Shown: positions 8,809-17,024 of the stretch, piece by piece
Layout of the letters: each line of letters begins with the position of its first letter
Position numbering within the stretch: position 1 is the first letter of the stretch
Assembly: GCF_008370255.1 (NCBI RefSeq)
Contig: NZ_SEUI01000004.1
Location: forward strand, 561 to 61,736
Origin: Pseudoalteromonas sp. FUC4
GTDB taxonomy: Bacteria > Pseudomonadota > Gammaproteobacteria > Enterobacterales > Alteromonadaceae
Reading direction: 5' to 3'
DNA length: 61,176 nucleotides
Made by a program: the position numbers and the translations under genes
The notes under the pieces: model-generated
The model's database searches: none
The model's input: the letters and a program-made list of their open reading frames with translations, nothing else
Told to the model about the DNA's origin: nothing

Positions 8809-9604
8809 ATTAATCGAACCGTGTATTGAATTAGCTGAGCGTGCTGGTGATGCAATTATGGCCATTTATAAAAAAGGCGATATTGGCCAACAAGAGAAAT
8901 CAGATAATACGCCTGTTACCAAAGCTGATTTAGCAGCAAATGACGTACTGGTTGCTGGATTAAAAGCACTTGCGCCCGATATCCCAATTATGTCGGAAGA
9001 AACACCTATACCTGCACTCGCCGACAGACAGGACTGGCAGCGTTATTGGTTGCTCGATCCAATGGATGGTACAGGCGAATTTATTTTAGAAAGTGGCGAC
9101 TTTGCAGTAAACATTGCATTGATTGAAAATAATCATCCTGTGCTTGGCGTTATTCATTGGCCTGCAAAAGGTGTGACTTATTTTGCTACAGCTAAAAATG
9201 GTGCCTTTAAACGTGAAAACTCAATTGATAAGCAAATATCTGTAGCGCCGCCAGAGAACTTGACGCTTGCAGTGAGCCGCCGCCAAAAAATAGAAGCGGT
9301 GAGTCAGTATTTAAATAGCCAGTTTACAACGATTGCTATTGGTTCGTGTTCTTTAAAAGCCTGTACTGTTGCAGAGGGCAAAGCCGATTGTTTTTTAAGA
9401 ATTGGTCCAACGGGAGAGTGGGATACAGGTGCTTCACAAGTTATCGTTGAAGAAGCCGGTGGTTGTATTACCGATGCAGAATTTAACCCGCTAACGTACA
9501 ACCAACGAGAGAGTACTGAAAACCCTGACTTTATAGTGATGGGACATCCCGACTGGGAATGGCAAAAAATGATTAATCCGCATCAAAGGTTGAGCGCAGA
9601 ATAG
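8801..9604 (+). CDS. cysQ: 3'(2'),5'-bisphosphate nucleotidase CysQ
   Basis: CysQ removes the 3' phosphate from PAP (and PAPS), recycling the by-product of sulfate assimilation, usually at the cytoplasmic membrane. The inositol monophosphatase-fold metal sites are present: SEET near residue 67, LLDPMDGTGEF near 85 and the GEWDTGASQVIVEEAGG block near 208. Length is 267 aa. It overlaps nudE by 8 bases, and co-expression with another nucleotide-cleaning enzyme is consistent with its job. Confidence 0.92.
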   Translation: MNKLIEPCIELAERAGDAIMAIYKKGDIGQQEKSDNTPVTKADLAANDVLVAGLKALAPDIPIMSEETPIPALADRQDWQRYWLLDPMDGTGEFILESGDFAVNIALIENNHPVLGVIHWPAKGVTYFATAKNGAFKRENSIDKQISVAPPENLTLAVSRRQKIEAVSQYLNSQFTTIAIGSCSLKACTVAEGKADCFLRIGPTGEWDTGASQVIVEEAGGCITDAEFNPLTYNQRESTENPDFIVMGHPDWEWQKMINPHQRLSAE

Positions 9605-9653
9605 TAATTTGATTGCTTTTTGTTCGGTTAAACAATTTTAATTAGTTTAGGCC

Positions 9654-9681
9654 TTGCATTAAATGTTTATTCCTATATAGT
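9654..9681 (+). promoter_or_regulatory. Promoter of the initiator tRNA cluster
   Basis: TTGCAT at 9654-9659 and TATAGT at 9676-9681 are separated by 16 bases, and a GC-rich stretch AGCGCTC follows. This is a sigma-70 promoter with a GC-rich discriminator, the form expected for stringently controlled tRNA genes. It is about 60 bases before the first tRNA. Confidence 0.7.
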
Positions 9682-9740
9682 AGCGCTCTCTTCAAGGCAG
9701 GCTCGTAAATATTACGAAAATGTTTTAAAGAAATTACAGG

Positions 9741-9817
<77 letters not shown>

Positions 9818-9896
9818 ATTCTTTATAAGATTTGGTTACTGTAAACTCTAGCTTAAGAGATAAAATAAAGTAGTCGATAGACTTAAAATATACAGG

Positions 9897-9973
<77 letters not shown>

Positions 9974-10000
9974 ATTATTTTATAAAGATTTAGTGCAATA

Positions 10001-10051
10001 GGTAGTTTTAAAAGGTCGTCGGTTCACTCTTCACCTTCACAGCTCCCGCAA
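10001..10051 (+). pseudogene. Decayed initiator tRNA-Met copy
   Basis: Between intact copies 2 and 3 lie GGTAG, then AAGGTCGTCGGTTCA and finally GCTCCCGCAA, in the same order as in the tRNA. The anticodon arm between GGTAG and AAGG is mostly missing, the T-loop side is replaced (CTCTTCACCTTCAC), and CCA is lost. It cannot fold as a tRNA and appears to be the remains of a fourth copy. Confidence 0.7.
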
Positions 10052-10115
10052 TAAATTTTTAATTGGAAGCCAAGTTGTAATGTAAGCAACTTTAAACAAG
10101 TCTACAAATTTCAGG

Positions 10116-10192
<77 letters not shown>

Positions 10193-10220
10193 CTGAAATT
10201 AAATATCTAAAAATTCAAAA

Positions 10221-10250
10221 AAATCGCACTCTTTATCGAGTGATTTTTTG
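10221..10250 (+). terminator. Terminator of the tRNA cluster
   Basis: CACTC at 10227-10231 pairs with GAGTG at 10238-10242, with flanking A and T tracts extending the stem. ATTTTTT follows. Confidence 0.75.
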
Positions 10251-10392
10251 CGTCTGGAATTTGCTAAAATACCTTATATTCTGCTTTATTTAATGTCTTC
10301 CCTCTAATACCTATGCCGTTTAACAAATAACTTATTTTTTAAAAAGAGTGTTTTATGTTAAAACGGTCAAAATATTTTAAGTAACAATACAC

Positions 10393-11007
10393 ATGACAGA
10401 ACTTTATCACTGGTTTGATTTAATAGGCATTGCGGTATTTGCTGTATCGGGCACTTTGTTAGCGTACGAGAAAAAAATGGATGGTTTTGGGGTCGTAGTT
10501 TTAGCGACAGTAACTGCTATTGGTGGTGGTACAGTGCGAGATCTAATTTTAGATGTTCCTGTGTTTTGGTTACACGATCAAAGTTACTTTTTTGCCATAC
10601 TAGCTTCAGTATTTGTTACAACACGCCTTATAAATAAACAAAAGCCGATACCTCATTATATTTTACAAACAGCGGATGCGTTCGGGTTAGCTTTTTTTGC
10701 AGTAATGGGGGCGCAAAAAGCACAGCTTGTTGGTATGCCCGATATGACTGCGGTAATTATGGCTGTAATTACAGGCTGCTTTGGTGGACTAATTCGAGAT
10801 GTGCTTGCACGCGAGATCCCTATGCTATTAAAGGGTGAGCTTTACGCTATTACCTGTATAGCGGGTGGTACTGTTTATACGCTTGGCATTAGTTTTTCGT
10901 TAGCAACCGAAATGGCGATGGTATTAGGCATGTTAATGACCTTATTACTTCGTTTAGCCGCTATAAAATGGCAAATCACATTACACGTTTTTAAATATCC
11001 TGACTAA
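10393..11007 (+). CDS. TRIC-type cation channel family protein (YadS-like, UPF0126)
   Basis: This 204-aa inner membrane protein has about seven hydrophobic segments arranged as two repeats. Each repeat carries the family's Gly-rich signature: AIGGGTVRDLILD near residue 47 and TGCFGGLIRDVLARE near residue 133. Bacterial TRIC homologues form trimeric K+-permeable channels; the role in this organism is unknown. The start is the ATG after AATACAC, with a weak RBS. It lies just upstream of the broken comM on the same strand. Confidence 0.88.
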   Translation: MTELYHWFDLIGIAVFAVSGTLLAYEKKMDGFGVVVLATVTAIGGGTVRDLILDVPVFWLHDQSYFFAILASVFVTTRLINKQKPIPHYILQTADAFGLAFFAVMGAQKAQLVGMPDMTAVIMAVITGCFGGLIRDVLAREIPMLLKGELYAITCIAGGTVYTLGISFSLATEMAMVLGMLMTLLLRLAAIKWQITLHVFKYPD

Positions 11008-11041
11008 ACTGGTGTAATCACACCATTTACTAGGATAAGGA

Positions 11042-11173
11042 ATGTCGTTAGCTCGTATATTTTCTCGTGCTCAAGTGGGTATAAATGCCCCTGAAGTTAT
11101 TGTAGAAGTTCACCTAGGAAATGGTTTACCTGCTTTTCATATTGTATTCTCTTATACCTTAAGTGTATTCTAA
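11042..11173 (+). pseudogene. comM: comM, 5' fragment (35 native codons)
   Basis: The ATG follows AAGGA. The product begins SLARIFSRAQVGINAPEV and continues through GNGLPAFHIV, the conserved N-terminus of the ComM/YifB Mg-chelatase-like AAA+ family. After codon 35 the sequence becomes unrelated and stops 8 codons later. The next residues of the family, GLPEASVKESKD, are found 7 kb away at 18213 in the correct phase, so the gene is split by an insertion. ComM is a hexameric branch-migration helicase that promotes integration of donor DNA in natural transformation. Confidence 0.93.
11136..11146 (+). repeat. Left attachment repeat (attL core)
   Basis: TTCATATTGTA, identical to 18202-18212. It codes for the F-H-I-V residues at the break in comM. 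Directly inside the element, CTCTTAT (11149-11155) and ATAAGAG (11174-11180) form an inverted pair that could be part of the recombinase-binding site. Confidence 0.85.
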
Positions 11174-11201
11174 ATAAGAGATAGTAATTTGGAGCTAGAT
11201 A

Positions 11202-12911
11202 GTGGCTAGAAAAAACGCTTATTCATACATACGCTTTTCCAGTGAAAGGCAATTAAATGGTAACTCGTTAGAGCGTCAAGAGAGCTTGTTACAAAAATAT
11301 TTGTCGGAAAACCCAGAATATCAATTAATTGAAGACTCATATAAGGATTTAGGAGTATCTGGTTATACTGGCGCGCATCGTGATGCTGATGGGAGACTAG
11401 GCCAATTTTTAGCAGCCTGTGAGGCAGGGCGAATAGCCAGTGATAGTTATTTATTAGTTGAGTCGATAGATAGACTAAGCCGTTTAAATGGTTTTGATGC
11501 TAATAAAATGATAATGGACTTATTAAAACATGTATCAATTATTACATTGGAAGATGGTAATACCTATACACGAGAGTCATTTAATAGCCACCAAATTTAC
11601 GTCCTTCAATCCAAAATCCAGCAAGCTCATAGTTATTCCCAGCAATTATCATCAAGACTGAAAAAGGCTAGAAAATCTACAAGAGATAAAGTGCGAGATG
11701 GTCAGCTAAATAAAATAACTAAAACCTCACCCTCTTGGCTCAAATGGTCGGATTTAGAGAGTAAGTTCACCATTATTTCATCTAAGGTCAAGGTGGTTAC
11801 TAAAATCTTTGAAATGTATGTTTTAGATGGGTTAGGTACTACTGCTATAGCTTCAAAATTAAATAGAGAAAAAGTACCAAGCTTTAATGATAAAGGTTGG
11901 CATGGTAGTTACATTGCAAAAATATTGTTCGATAGAAAAGTTATAGGTGAGATGAGAGGACGCTCACAAGAGGTTTTAGTCGATTACTACCCACAAGTTG
12001 TTAATACTAAACTATTTTTACTTGCTCAGGAACAAAGATTAACAAAAAGTAAGGCATTTAGGACGAGAGGTCAGAGTAATATCCAACCGTTTGATATTTA
12101 TTCGGGAGTGATTTTTTGTGAGTGTGGGCAACCAGCCAAACTCAATAATAAAGGAAGTAACCGCTATATATATCAGTGTAGGAGTAGAAGTAATGGATTA
12201 TGCTCTTTAAGTGATGGTTTAAACAAGTGCGATTTAGTATTTCATTTTGGTGCTTATTTAGATGCAAGTTTAATCAGGAACGTTCGTAAGATGAAAAGCG
12301 ATTGGGTATTTGATAACGATATAGAAAATGAAGCTGACTTGCCCAATACACTAAAGGATAAAGAGGATAAGCTTAGGCGTAGATTAAGTATCTTTACGGA
12401 TGAACTAGGTGATGCTATAGATGAATTTGAAATACAGGATATTAAAAGCAAAATAGAAGTTACTAGAAATGCTATTTCAGATGTAGTTTTACAGTTAAAG
12501 GGCAGACAAGAGAGTAAATTAACAAATCAGTTAAATCAAACGTTTGAAATGACTGATGTAGGTAATTGTGGGGTGGATTGGAACAGTTTTATTCGTGGCG
12601 ATTCAAGGAGAATTACACCAAATTTTCGGGCTATGAACCTCAATAAAGCAATGATTAAGCAGAAAGTAAAAATTATTTTACATTCCAACTTTAAGTCCAC
12701 TTTAGTTGCAAATGATTTATTAATAATGACGTTAAGTAAGCCGCATCGCTCATCTAGAGCTTTCACAAGTAGATTTAAAGATGGGAGCTTATATATAGGA
12801 ATGGATGAAAAAAAAGCCGTAACGTTTGGTCAATCATTTGAGAAACCTGTTCTCACTGAATTTGTTGATGGGAAGCATAGGCCTATAGATCCTCAAATAT
12901 TCGTTATTTAA
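11202..12911 (+). CDS. Large serine recombinase (integrase of the element)
   Basis: This 569-residue site-specific recombinase would insert and excise the element. The resolvase domain starts YSYIRFSSERQLNGNSLERQ, with catalytic Ser13 in the R-F-S context, and has the SIDRLSRL motif near residue 87-94. A Recombinase domain covers about 190-280 (GTTAIASKLNREKVPS), a zinc ribbon about 305-335 (CECGQPAK and YQCRSRSNGLC), and a coiled-coil stretch about 380-430, as in phiC31-type integrases. The GTG start is preceded by TTTGGAG. It begins 28 bases after the stop of the comM 5' fragment, so it could use the comM promoter. Confidence 0.92.
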   Translation: MARKNAYSYIRFSSERQLNGNSLERQESLLQKYLSENPEYQLIEDSYKDLGVSGYTGAHRDADGRLGQFLAACEAGRIASDSYLLVESIDRLSRLNGFDANKMIMDLLKHVSIITLEDGNTYTRESFNSHQIYVLQSKIQQAHSYSQQLSSRLKKARKSTRDKVRDGQLNKITKTSPSWLKWSDLESKFTIISSKVKVVTKIFEMYVLDGLGTTAIASKLNREKVPSFNDKGWHGSYIAKILFDRKVIGEMRGRSQEVLVDYYPQVVNTKLFLLAQEQRLTKSKAFRTRGQSNIQPFDIYSGVIFCECGQPAKLNNKGSNRYIYQCRSRSNGLCSLSDGLNKCDLVFHFGAYLDASLIRNVRKMKSDWVFDNDIENEADLPNTLKDKEDKLRRRLSIFTDELGDAIDEFEIQDIKSKIEVTRNAISDVVLQLKGRQESKLTNQLNQTFEMTDVGNCGVDWNSFIRGDSRRITPNFRAMNLNKAMIKQKVKIILHSNFKSTLVANDLLIMTLSKPHRSSRAFTSRFKDGSLYIGMDEKKAVTFGQSFEKPVLTEFVDGKHRPIDPQIFVI

Positions 12912-12935
12912 TATAGGGCTACTATAGAAAAATAA

Positions 12936-12956
12936 AAATAGCAGCTATTGCTATTT
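12936..12956 (+). terminator. Hairpin after the recombinase gene
   Basis: AAATAGCA and TGCTATTT form an 8-bp stem around GCTAT. There is no long T run beyond the stem, so termination is plausible but not strong. Confidence 0.45.
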
Positions 12957-13074
12957 ATTAAGAAACTATTGTTGCCTACACTTTGCGTTTGAGGTAAGTG
13001 CGATAACAAACACAGTATAAAAAAGTTTTTAAACCTGCTAATGTTAATATGCAACTAATTAAAAGGAATTTCAA

Positions 13075-13959
13075 ATGATAAAGTTACTCCCTCTCTTAGC
13101 TCTCTTTAGTTTAAATGTTAACTCTTCTATTCTAGATTTAATCCCTACTCAAAAAGAGGGAATTATGTCTGAGCGAGATGCTGAAAAAATACTAAATAGT
13201 ATTAATGCAACTTGTGGTGTGATTACTGGTAAAAGTAAACCATCAGGAAGAAGTATTGCTCAAGGTGCGTTGCTTTTCAATGAGCGAAGTGCTGCATTAG
13301 AAGTTATATCAGATGCAACTAAATACACTCTTGAGGAGGATTGTAAAGAAAAACTACCTAAAATGAATGAGGGAGTTTTAAAGATTAAGCAAGCAATGTT
13401 GAGTCGTTTAAGTGATGAATCTAAATTTACAGTTTATGGTTATAAAATAGGTGAGAGTAACGATGCGTTACAAGCAGGTGTAAGGTACGGTGTTCCTATC
13501 AGTAAGTTTGAAATTCTTTCATCATTATCTGGTGTTCAATGGGAGAAAGACGCTAAAGGTGAGATGGGCGTTGATAATGCGGGGAGGGTATCATCTCTAG
13601 TATTTAACTATTTGAAGCCAAAGGTTATTGAAGAAGATACTGAGAGTGGTAGAAAGTTGGGGAACTCTAATGCTGTTAACCGTTCAATACAGTCTTTAAT
13701 GGTAAGTTTGATTAATGAGTATGGTTTTATAGTTAAACAAAATGTTATTGGTGACTATAGAAACTCTATATCTTTAACCGATGGATTAGTTCATGTGTTT
13801 ATTGTTAAAAATGGGAACACTTTTAGGGTTGGATTTGGAAGAGAGGAGGAAGATTACATTAAAAACCCTCGCTTGGTCGATAGGATGGTTGCTACATATA
13901 TTGACTCTGAGATAAATAAAACATTTAAAACATTTAAAACATTTAAACAAACCTTGTAA
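13075..13959 (+). CDS. Exported protein of unknown function (element cargo)
   Basis: I do not recognise this 294-residue protein. It has an RBS (AAGGA) and a short N-terminal hydrophobic segment (LLPLLALFSLNV) typical of a Sec signal peptide, so it is probably periplasmic or secreted. The mature part is mixed alpha/beta with two cysteines (near residues 47 and 94), possibly a disulfide. The C-terminal half contains VNRSIQSLMVSLINEYG and a beta-rich block. The end is KTFKTFKTFK, produced by a 9-bp tandem repeat. It converges on the nuclease gene with 22 bases between stops. Its place beside an exported nuclease suggests a shared envelope or extracellular role, but this is a guess. Confidence 0.7.
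   Translation: MIKLLPLLALFSLNVNSSILDLIPTQKEGIMSERDAEKILNSINATCGVITGKSKPSGRSIAQGALLFNERSAALEVISDATKYTLEEDCKEKLPKMNEGVLKIKQAMLSRLSDESKFTVYGYKIGESNDALQAGVRYGVPISKFEILSSLSGVQWEKDAKGEMGVDNAGRVSSLVFNYLKPKVIEEDTESGRKLGNSNAVNRSIQSLMVSLINEYGFIVKQNVIGDYRNSISLTDGLVHVFIVKNGNTFRVGFGREEEDYIKNPRLVDRMVATYIDSEINKTFKTFKTFKQTL
13921..13947 (+). repeat. 3 x 9-bp tandem repeat in a coding end
   Basis: Three perfect copies of ACATTTAAA lie at the 3' end of the exported-protein gene and encode the Thr-Phe-Lys repeat. Because the unit is a multiple of three, copy-number change would lengthen or shorten the tail without a frameshift. Confidence 0.85.
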
Positions 13960-13981
13960 GGTGCTGGGGGGTCGATATATA

Positions 13982-14716
13982 TCAAAAATGTTTGGCTAAA
14001 CATCGACTGGCGACTATTTCATTGTTATTTTTTTGTAACTTGAATATTGTCTTTGCTCTCGCACATTCCCATATAGTTACGGGATACATTTTATCCCACG
14101 CTTCCATCAGTTGGCGTTGTGCTTTGCTCATGCTATATCGTTTGTATGCATCTTCCATATACAGATAAGTACGAGCAATTTGACCTCTAGCTCTTTCAGG
14201 TGGTTCAGCTTTTCTATCATCTATTTTCATACCACAACTGCCAAAATCACTTTTCGATGCAGGGAGCATGGTAAAGTTATAGTTACTTCTTAAAGCGTTT
14301 ACAGCGCCAATAGCAGGGTAGAGGTTATACATATCAGCTTGCATGTGGCGATACTCTGTATTTACCTTTTCAGCACACCTACGGCCTTTAAATGACTTTC
14401 CTTTACTATTAACACACTGTTTGTGCCCATCTCTCCATTCAATAAAGCTACGTCCAAAGTTTTCTGCTGGTACAACATGCTCCCATTCAATTTTTTTAGA
14501 GCGTTTAATGTATTTAGTTGTGGAAAATCCTTCGGGGGCAATTACTTTTTTATGGGCGTCAAATACTGCACCGCAGTAAAGTGTAGTGCGATGCCTGTTG
14601 TAAACTTGTGTTTCTAAGAGTTTTTTAGCTTTACTAAATGAATCAATTTCTTGGTTTGTAGCAAAAACAGTTGAGGAGTAGAAAGTTACTATAGTTAGTA
14701 TTGTAAGTTCTTTCAT
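13982..14716 (-). CDS. Exported endonuclease I (EndA/Dns/Vvn family)
   Basis: This 244-aa protein has an N-terminal signal peptide (ILTIVTFYSSTVFA) and the endonuclease I beta-beta-alpha-metal core: IEWEHVVPAENFG with the general base at His80, and DMYNLYPAIGAVNALRSN carrying the metal ligand Asn131. The several cysteines fit the disulfide-bonded periplasmic or secreted members. The enzyme cuts DNA without sequence preference. Family members encoded on integrative elements of Vibrio and Campylobacter are known to inhibit natural transformation. The RBS AAGG lies 6 bases before the ATG. It is the second cargo gene of the comM element. Confidence 0.92.
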   Translation of the reverse strand: MKELTILTIVTFYSSTVFATNQEIDSFSKAKKLLETQVYNRHRTTLYCGAVFDAHKKVIAPEGFSTTKYIKRSKKIEWEHVVPAENFGRSFIEWRDGHKQCVNSKGKSFKGRRCAEKVNTEYRHMQADMYNLYPAIGAVNALRSNYNFTMLPASKSDFGSCGMKIDDRKAEPPERARGQIARTYLYMEDAYKRYSMSKAQRQLMEAWDKMYPVTIWECARAKTIFKLQKNNNEIVASRCLAKHF

Positions 14717-15436
14717 TCTAGACCTTAAAGGTTAATTCGAATAGGGTTTAAGAGTGAGTTTAGTCCACCAGTTCGTGCAAAACTATATGATATGTTTGTA
14801 AGAGGGCTAAACTAGTTAGCCCTTCATGATTACATCGATAACATAGTAAAAATTGAAATAATTAACTGTAAAAGCTTAACTGTTTCAACCGTTGAAATTT
14901 CTAAGGAAAAGTTGATTTTCAACATTAGTCCTCCAAAAAATAAATGAAGATACTTGATGATGGATCCATAATAAGTTACGCTCATTTTGCAAACCTGAGT
15001 ACTCAGCTGGACTATTAGCAAGTGACTTTACTAACACCATATTGACGTATGGTGTTAGCCCTTCCACTAATATGACAATACAATATGTAGTGTTTTATCA
15101 GTTTCTAATCACAAGATAGAGTGCTTAAGTTCCTAATGCAAGGGACATTGTTGCCCCTTTTTGTGGATAACTTCGGGATAATCCATTTGTGTTGGTATAC
15201 ACTCACCTTCGAACAATCATTTAAATTGAAATATGCAAAAATCAACTAATGATCTGCTAAATTTACGCATTTTAAAAATAAATAATAAATGTGTCATTTA
15301 GTTTTAAAGGTAGTCATATAGTACTCTTAGAAGGGGGAAGATGGTGAATCAAATAAAATATGAAGGCCTGTTAGGCCTGCTTAGTAGCTAGCAAGCTCTA
15401 TCTAGAGCTTATCGTCTTTGCCTCAAATATTAGCAA
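14717..15436. other. Gene-free stretch of the element with hairpins
   Basis: No convincing gene is seen in these 720 bases. Hairpins occur at 14804-14822 (GGGCTAA / TTAGCCC), about 15142-15166 (AAGGG / CCCTT with a T run) and 15393-15410 (AAGCTCTA / TAGAGCTT, nearly no loop). The last two could end transcripts, and the one at 15393 lies just after the resolvase gene. A 16-codon reading frame at 15341-15391 has a strong purine-rich RBS (see findings). The overlapping 60-63 codon minus-strand frames at 14830-15067 lack good starts. Confidence 0.5.
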
Positions 15437-16012
15437 CTATAATTCGATGTTCTCTGATTTTATATACCGATATAATGTTGCAATACTTATATCAGTCGCC
15501 CTTGCTGCTTTAGCTTTAGAGTAATCCATTTTAGTGATTAGATTAATAGCATCCTTGCAGGCTTTAACCGTTTTAGGTGAGACTTTTTTTCCTTTGTATA
15601 GCCCTTCTGCTTTAGCTCTGTCTATACCAATACGTTGCTTTTCTAGTATTTCTTCACGTTGCATTTCAGCTACTGCAGCAAGTGTTGTTAACACCAATTT
15701 ACCCATCGAGCTTGTTACATCGATGCCACCAAGATCTTCTACAATCACCGATACATTATTAGTCTTCATTAGCTCTATAAATTCTAATACCTGCACAGTA
15801 TTACGGCCTAGACGTGATACAGACAATACAACTATTGAATCACCAGTCTTTACCTTTTCTTTGAGCTCATTGAATGCTGGACGGTCTGTAGATTTACCGC
15901 TTATTTGTTCTTGGTACACAATAGCATCATTATGCTTTTCTTTAAGCTTGGCTACTTGTTGATTTACATTCTGGTCTGTTGTGCTTGTACGTGCATAAAT
16001 ATATTTAGTCAT
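15437..16012 (-). CDS. Small serine resolvase/invertase (Tn3/Hin type)
   Basis: This 191-aa protein begins TKYIYARTSTTDQNVNQQ with catalytic Ser10, followed by VVLSVSRLGRNT, the long E helix (LTTLAAVAEMQREEILEKQ) and a C-terminal helix-turn-helix (KAARATDISIATLYRYI). This is the full layout of a resolvase or DNA invertase. I use the ATG at 16012, which has AAGG 8 bases upstream; the open frame runs 23 codons further but without resolvase similarity. It might resolve multimers of a circular form of the element or invert a segment. Confidence 0.9.
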   Translation of the reverse strand: MTKYIYARTSTTDQNVNQQVAKLKEKHNDAIVYQEQISGKSTDRPAFNELKEKVKTGDSIVVLSVSRLGRNTVQVLEFIELMKTNNVSVIVEDLGGIDVTSSMGKLVLTTLAAVAEMQREEILEKQRIGIDRAKAEGLYKGKKVSPKTVKACKDAINLITKMDYSKAKAARATDISIATLYRYIKSENIEL

Positions 16013-16033
16013 TGACAATACCTTAAACCGTTT

Positions 16034-16146
16034 CTTTAGAGTACCCTTATGATAATCGATTCTTTTAGGTTGGTCAAACACTAAAAGAGGTGGTTTTTAT
16101 GGTGGATGGTTAGACTATACTCTAAAGATAGAGAGTTATAACCACC
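16034..16146. promoter_or_regulatory. Nested inverted repeats upstream of the resolvase (candidate res site or operator)
   Basis: CTTTAGAGTA at 16034-16043 is the exact reverse complement of TACTCTAAAG at 16118-16127. GGTGGTT at 16089-16095 pairs with AACCACC at 16140-16146. Res sites of Tn3-family resolvases lie directly upstream of the gene and consist of inverted half-sites of this size over about 110 bases, which is what is seen. A further pair, TCACTTAT (16186-16193) and ATAAGTGA (16216-16223), lies beyond. The assignment is inferred. Confidence 0.45.
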
Positions 16147-16343
16147 AACCTCACCGATTAACCCATTGATATATAGGTTTATTTTTCACTTATTGTATGC
16201 TTATTAATCAGTGCGATAAGTGAGTGGTGATAATTAAAATCTTTATTATCAATGAGTTATGTTTTTAGATCTGGTGTATGATGGTATTAATTTTTATCAG
16301 ATTATTGTGGGGGATGGGGATTGCTATCCGTTAAGCAATTTAG

Positions 16344-17024
16344 CTATTTTCTGTTATCTTTAATTATGCAGTTACGCTTACTCTTTGAGGTTTTGTTCTT
16401 CGTAGCGTAGCTCATCCACGATAGCAGTCTAATCATAGTTTCATTAGTGATTGGCATTGAAACACATTTGAAACTCTTTGATTCTATCGATTCTAGATAT
16501 TCTTGATAGTTGTTATTAAAAACGTCCCACTCATTTAGATATTTAGCTCCCGTTACAACGTTGTAAGCTTTAAAGCGATAACTTTTATCAGTGGGGTTTA
16601 AGTTTTTAGCTTTGTTGTTAGCTTTATTTTTCAATGCTTCACGTACTGTTGCCCGAAAGCTTTTATGAATATCTTTGCCTTCGTCGCATTTGTAAGTGAT
16701 GTAGCAGTGATAATGAAGCCCTTTGTTTATCTTTACAGTGCTTGATTCATATAGCCCATCTTGAACCTCTGTTTCTTCGTTAGAGTCTTCTTGCTTAACA
16801 AAAATCAATGAGTCGGGAAAGCTTTCAGATAGAAATTCTGTTACTTGAGCAAACCGCTTATTATCATGTGCATGTAATATTAAGTGCGCCACTCGTTCAC
16901 CATATATATTTTCAGGGTTCTCCTGATCAAATAGCTTAACTAACTTATTAAACCAGCTTACGTTTGCATCGGCTTTAAACTTCCTATGAATACTATTGAT
17001 TAATGAGTGGTGAGTCGCTGGCAT
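16344..17024 (-). CDS. Inovirus Gp2/YagK-YfjJ-like protein, possible replication protein
   Basis: This 226-aa protein has INKGLHYHCYITYK near residue 100-113, the H-Y-H motif followed by a hydrophobic strand seen in inovirus Gp2 and YagK/YfjJ C-terminal domain proteins. It is similar in shape to the HUH motif of rolling-circle replication initiators. A later YNVVTGAKYLNEWDVF block contains Tyr residues that could be the nicking site. The basic C-terminal tail is Lys-rich (KNKTSKSKRN). It starts MPATHHSLINSIHRKF at an ATG preceded by AAAAGGAG. It lies between gene-free stretches with inverted repeats, as expected for a replication gene. The family call is tentative. Confidence 0.5.
   Translation of the reverse strand: MPATHHSLINSIHRKFKADANVSWFNKLVKLFDQENPENIYGERVAHLILHAHDNKRFAQVTEFLSESFPDSLIFVKQEDSNEETEVQDGLYESSTVKINKGLHYHCYITYKCDEGKDIHKSFRATVREALKNKANNKAKNLNPTDKSYRFKAYNVVTGAKYLNEWDVFNNNYQEYLESIESKSFKCVSMPITNETMIRLLSWMSYATKNKTSKSKRNCIIKDNRK

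Noticed and set aside
13921..13947. Short direct repeats considered as a CRISPR-like or iteron array
   Set aside because: Only three 9-bp units without spacers, and they lie within a reading frame that they extend in phase. No CRISPR array or cas gene is present in the window.
14830..15067. Two overlapping minus-strand frames of 60 and 63 codons in the element
   Set aside because: They overlap each other in different frames, lack a proper RBS and have no family features. They are probably chance frames in AT-rich DNA.
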